A stretch of 64,000 bases of DNA from Pseudomonas hamedanensis (GTDB lineage Bacteria > Pseudomonadota > Gammaproteobacteria > Pseudomonadales > Pseudomonadaceae), in the NCBI RefSeq assembly GCF_014268595.2, contig NZ_CP077091.1, positions 2,936,501 through 3,000,500 of the forward strand, written 5' to 3'. The stretch's first letter is position 1. Each line of letters opens with the position of its first letter. Positions 62,839 through 64,000 of this stretch are shown here, piece after piece. The notes under the pieces were generated by a model. The model did not search any database and was not told where the DNA came from. It worked only from the letters and a program-made list of their open reading frames with translations. The translations under genes and the position numbers were made by a program.

Positions 62839-63444
62839 ATGCAACGCGACGCCCTCCTGACCCAGGATGAGCTGGATTTCATCCAGACCATGCAGCACAA
62901 CCCGCAACTGAATGTGCGGGATGCAACGTCGAGTCTGCTGGTTAACGGTGGTTCGCAGATCCGCGACCTGCTCACGCGTCTGGCCGCTCATGAGCAGGTG
63001 ACTATCCAGGCCAGCTTCGAAAACCAGCAGATGACCTTCCCCTTGCATCTGGTCGAAGACGAGTTCCACGCGTTGCACCTGCGCCTCGGCGTGCCGAGTA
63101 TTTACGAAGACGGTCCGATGGTGCGGCCTTGGCGGCTGGTGCTCGAAGAGCCGGTCGCCCTGGAGAACGTCAAGGGACAACCCGGCACGTTGTGGGTCCA
63201 CGAGGTTTCGCACAAAGGCGTGCTGCTGGAAGTGCGCAACAAGACCAAACCACCCAAGCACTTTGCGCTGTGGTTCAGTCCTTCGGGTTACGAGCGGATT
63301 TCATTGCGCGGCAATTTCGAACGGGAAACCGAAAACGGTTTTTACGCCTACGAATTGAGTCAGACCGACACCGACGAAACCGAGCGCCTGCGTCAGTACA
63401 TCCTGCAACAACATCGCTTGACGCATCCGGCCCTGCATGCCTGA
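62839..63444 (+). CDS. Conserved hypothetical protein, possibly PilZ-like
   Basis: A 201-residue soluble protein. The N-terminal third is helical (LTQDELDFIQTMQ, SQIRDLLTRLAAHEQ); the rest is beta-rich, with VHEVSHKGVLLEVRN in the place of a PilZ DxSxxG motif and FALWFSPSGYERISLRG. The RxxxR element of c-di-GMP binding PilZ domains is not evident. It follows the LOV gene by 54 bp on the same strand. I do not assign a function. Confidence 0.6.
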   Translation: MQRDALLTQDELDFIQTMQHNPQLNVRDATSSLLVNGGSQIRDLLTRLAAHEQVTIQASFENQQMTFPLHLVEDEFHALHLRLGVPSIYEDGPMVRPWRLVLEEPVALENVKGQPGTLWVHEVSHKGVLLEVRNKTKPPKHFALWFSPSGYERISLRGNFERETENGFYAYELSQTDTDETERLRQYILQQHRLTHPALHA

Positions 63445-63447
63445 GCG

Positions 63448-64000
63448 TCAGGTATCCAGCGTCCCGGCCAGAAACTGCAGCATGCGCTGCCGCATGGTCG
63501 TCCCTTCGTTCCCCAGGCACGCAATAGAAGATCCGGCCAGGCTCTCCTGCGCCAGATCCGACGCGTCGCCCGCCAGCATCAACTGACAATCGAGGCTCAG
63601 CGCCAGCCGTTTCAGGCGCCGCGGCAATTCGGTGCCGGGCGCGTGGTTTGAAAACACGACCAGTGCTTCAGGACGGACCTTTTCGCAGACCAGCGTCAGC
63701 TCATCGAACGGCTGGCCGGTGGGCAGCAGGCGTACGCCGCAATCGTTGCCGCTGAGAAACAGCGCGGCCACCAGCAACTCCAGTTCACGACATTGCCCGG
63801 CCAGCGCGCTGACGATGATCCGCCGTGGCTGAGAGCCGCGCAGCATGATAATCCGTTGCAGCACCCGCACCCGCAAGAAGCCATCGAAGAACAGCCACTC
63901 ACTGGTTTGTCCAAACGCGTCCTGACGTTGCAGCAATTGCCGCCACAAAGGCATCAGAATCTCCTGAAACACCACCGACAGTGCGTAGGAAGAGAAGATC
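63448..64000 (-). CDS. LitR/CarH-like MerR-family regulator, C-terminal part
   Basis: The frame is open to the right edge; 184 residues are visible and the MerR HTH lies outside. The visible part is a helical bundle (YALSVVFQEILMPLWRQLLQ) followed by a cobalamin-binding-like Rossmann domain (RRIIVSALAGQCRELELLVA, LTLVCEKVRPEALVVFSNHA). The ExHxxG-type cobalamin ligand is absent: the position reads CRELELL. This fits class II LitR proteins, which work without B12 and beside short LOV proteins in P. putida. Its stop is 3 bp from the stop of the convergent hypothetical gene. Confidence 0.75.
   Translation of the reverse strand, partial: IFSSYALSVVFQEILMPLWRQLLQRQDAFGQTSEWLFFDGFLRVRVLQRIIMLRGSQPRRIIVSALAGQCRELELLVAALFLSGNDCGVRLLPTGQPFDELTLVCEKVRPEALVVFSNHAPGTELPRRLKRLALSLDCQLMLAGDASDLAQESLAGSSIACLGNEGTTMRQRMLQFLAGTLDT

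Overview
The window looks like a chromosomal segment of a Pseudomonas of the fluorescens group. The evidence is an alginate operon end (algJ-algF-algA), an hmgA-fahA-maiA operon with divergent hmgR, many REP/REPIN repeats built on the GTGGGAGC...GCTCGCGA core, Pseudomonas-type families (DUF6124, DUF3509, DUF6543, DUF1302/DUF1329) and a short LOV photoreceptor beside a LitR-like regulator. Coding density and codon use are those of a GC-rich pseudomonad. No rRNA, tRNA, CRISPR array, transposase gene or prophage was seen.

Layout: (1) 1-2.6 kb, end of the alginate cluster. (2) 2.6-11.2 kb, two tandem TcC/TccC-like Rhs toxins with unrelated C-terminal tips, a small membrane protein, an SDR and a delta-60 repeat protein. 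(3) 11.3-17.4 kb, an aromatic-acid-type efflux operon (outer-membrane factor, FUSC pump, DUF1656, HlyD adaptor) with a divergent LysR regulator. (4) 17.4-19.3 kb, a repeat-rich stretch around a DUF6124 gene with a folded leader and a 140-bp tandem REPIN array. (5) 19.3-22.9 kb, a 2-hydroxyacid reductase, DUF2165, an EamA transporter and an AraC regulator. (6) 23-31.7 kb, two back-to-back FecI-FecR-TonB-receptor iron signalling systems sharing a Fur-box region. (7) 31.7-40.8 kb, a DUF559 nuclease between two MITE-like repeats, a ribosome hibernation factor, the L-serine deaminase/permease locus, DUF3509, psiE, LexA-controlled yebG, a Leu-dehydrogenase homologue and a SirB1-type protein. (8) 40.9-45.2 kb, homogentisate catabolism. 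(9) 45.2-58.7 kb, accessory toxins: a DUF6543 giant protein, a MalT-like regulator with a DUF1302/DUF1329 operon, then an S-type-pyocin-like bacteriocin followed by three immunity paralogues. (10) 58.7-64 kb, SDR, Asp-nucleophile hydrolase, class II aldolase, flavodoxin, LOV protein, a hypothetical protein and a LitR/CarH-like regulator.

The most unusual item is the bacteriocin locus. The third immunity gene is preceded by a decayed copy of the 3' end of the toxin gene, so the locus records past capture or exchange of a toxin-tip/immunity module. Other points worth attention are the orphan TcC pair with interchangeable tips, a DUF6124 leader RNA with two mutually exclusive stems, a PepSY gene remnant between two iron loci, a Leu dehydrogenase lacking its catalytic lysine, and the LOV-LitR light-sensing neighbourhood. 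All calls come from reading the sequence and from family knowledge; no database search was run.
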